A stretch of DNA of 7,565 bases from CAZFUY01 sp964522445 (lineage in GTDB: Bacteria; Pseudomonadota; Gammaproteobacteria; SZUA-229), in contig CAZFUY010000121.1 of assembly GCA_964522445.1 (NCBI GenBank), forward strand, positions 1 through 7,565, given 5' to 3'. A model generated the notes under the pieces. The model had not been told where the DNA came from and did no database searches. It saw only the letters and a list, made by a program, of their open reading frames with translations. A program made the translations under genes and the position numbers. Each line of letters begins with the position of its first letter. Position 1 is the first letter of the stretch. Shown piece by piece: positions 7,279 through 7,565 of the stretch.

Positions 7279-7363
7279 TGGTGCGGGTGGAGAGACTCGA
7301 ACTCTCACGTCTCGCGACACCAGAACCTAAATCTGGCGTGTATACCAATTTCACCACACCCGC
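7279..7363 (-). tRNA. tRNA-Leu (UAG), complete with encoded CCA
   Basis: An 85-nt class II tRNA read on the minus strand. The acceptor GCGGGTG pairs with CACCCGC, followed by discriminator A and an encoded CCA (7279-7281). The anticodon stem CCAGA/TCTGG encloses TTTAGGT, giving anticodon TAG at plus positions 7327-7329, which reads CUN leucine codons. The long variable arm (GTC-GCGA-GAC) is typical of leucine tRNAs. The T-arm is GAGAG/CTCTC with loop TTCGAGT. The sequence resembles E. coli tRNA-Leu(UAG). Confidence 0.98.
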
Positions 7364-7375
7364 TTGAGGCGCGAT

Positions 7376-7403
7376 ATTATATAACAAAAATCAGAAATGT
7401 ATA
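7376..7403 (-). promoter_or_regulatory. Promoter for tRNA-Leu (and possibly tig)
   Basis: On the minus strand a perfect -10 TATAAT (7376-7381) lies 12 nt before the tRNA-Leu 5' end. A -35-like TATACA (7398-7403, 4 of 6 consensus) lies 16 bp upstream. The discriminator ATCGCGCC is GC-rich, as at stringently controlled stable-RNA promoters. Transcription would start about 5 nt ahead of the mature tRNA. No separate strong promoter was found in the 97 bp before tig. Confidence 0.65.
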
Positions 7404-7436
7404 TTTTTTATTGGACTGGATTACTAATGAAGATAT

Positions 7437-7541
7437 AAAAAACAGCGGGGCGATGAAACCTGGGGCATTCTTACGTGCGAAAACCGCGCACAAATCAGGC
7501 ATATGCAGCACACAACCACGAAGTGATTATGCGCTGCTATG
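7437..7541 (-). ncRNA. Structured tRNA-His trailer or possible small RNA
   Basis: This segment is clearly richer in G and C than the AT-rich sequence on its left. It begins 4 nt after the tRNA-His CCA end. Its first element (7500-7541) is a 15-bp uninterrupted hairpin, GCAGCGCATAATCAC against GTGGTTGTGTGCTGC with loop TTC. Four further pairs (CATA/TATG) lie beyond a single bulged A. Three of the pairs are G-U on the minus strand and would be A-C mismatches on the plus strand, so the structure is specific to minus-strand RNA. A second stem pairs GTGCG with CGCAC (7475-7491), enclosed by CCTG/CAGG. The segment ends in CGCTG followed by six T (7437-7442), which resembles a 3' end but has no adjacent GC stem. 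I match it to no known RNA family. Confidence 0.4.
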
Positions 7542-7545
7542 AATA

Positions 7546-7565
7546 TGGGGTGGATGATGGGACTT
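7546..7565 (-). tRNA. tRNA-His, 3' end only
   Basis: The last 20 bases are, on the minus strand, the 3' end of a tRNA: part of the T-loop (AAGT), T-stem strand CCCAT, acceptor strand CATCCAC, discriminator C and an encoded CCA. Discriminator C73 is the hallmark of histidine tRNA, and the sequence resembles the 3' end of E. coli tRNA-His. The anticodon is outside the window, so the identity is inferred. Confidence 0.75.

Noticed and set aside
7459..7541. Possible REP element or integron attC site
   Set aside because: The stems do not match the REP consensus, the attC core motifs are absent, and only one copy is present in the window.
7453..7542. A 29-codon plus-strand reading frame starting ATG AAA CCT
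   Set aside because: It lacks a good ribosome-binding site, lies antisense to the tRNA-His trailer, and the strand-specific base pairing indicates that the minus strand is the functional RNA.

Overview
The window is a chromosomal housekeeping segment from an AT-rich gammaproteobacterium. Every gene reads on the minus strand, so the biological order runs from high to low coordinates: tRNA-His (cut by the right edge), tRNA-Leu(UAG), tig, clpP, clpX, lon, hupB, tRNA-Val(UAC) (cut by the left edge). The tig-clpP-clpX-lon-hupB order is the classical gammaproteobacterial arrangement. Protein lengths and motifs (432-aa trigger factor, 426-aa ClpX, 90-aa HU-beta, GTG-started Lon of about 816 aa) agree with that group. 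I cannot assign genus or species from the sequence.

Layout. 7546-7565 is the 3' end of tRNA-His. 7364-7545 is a spacer holding an unusual structured, GC-richer segment directly behind tRNA-His and, further on, a promoter for tRNA-Leu (7279-7363). tig follows (5883-7181) and ends in a strong intrinsic terminator. clpP (5074-5712) and clpX (3550-4830) follow with no clear terminator between them, and clpX ends in a GC-rich terminator. lon (800-3250) has a sigma-32-like heat-shock promoter and its own terminator. The 456-bp gap between lon and hupB holds the lon terminator, two perfect AT-rich inverted repeats, a strong sigma-70-like promoter with a GC-rich discriminator, and a leader of about 160 nt with a hairpin. 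hupB (71-343) lies 16 nt ahead of tRNA-Val and probably shares its transcript.

How the genes work together. Trigger factor holds and folds nascent chains at the ribosome exit. ClpX unfolds tagged or damaged proteins and feeds them to ClpP. Lon degrades misfolded and regulatory proteins. HU-beta is a nucleoid protein and, in E. coli, a known Lon substrate. The window is therefore a protein quality-control cluster flanked by translation genes. I see no mobile element, CRISPR array, toxin-antitoxin pair or uncharacterised protein-coding system. The most novel-looking signal is non-coding: the structured trailer behind tRNA-His, whose long hairpin is fully paired only as minus-strand RNA.
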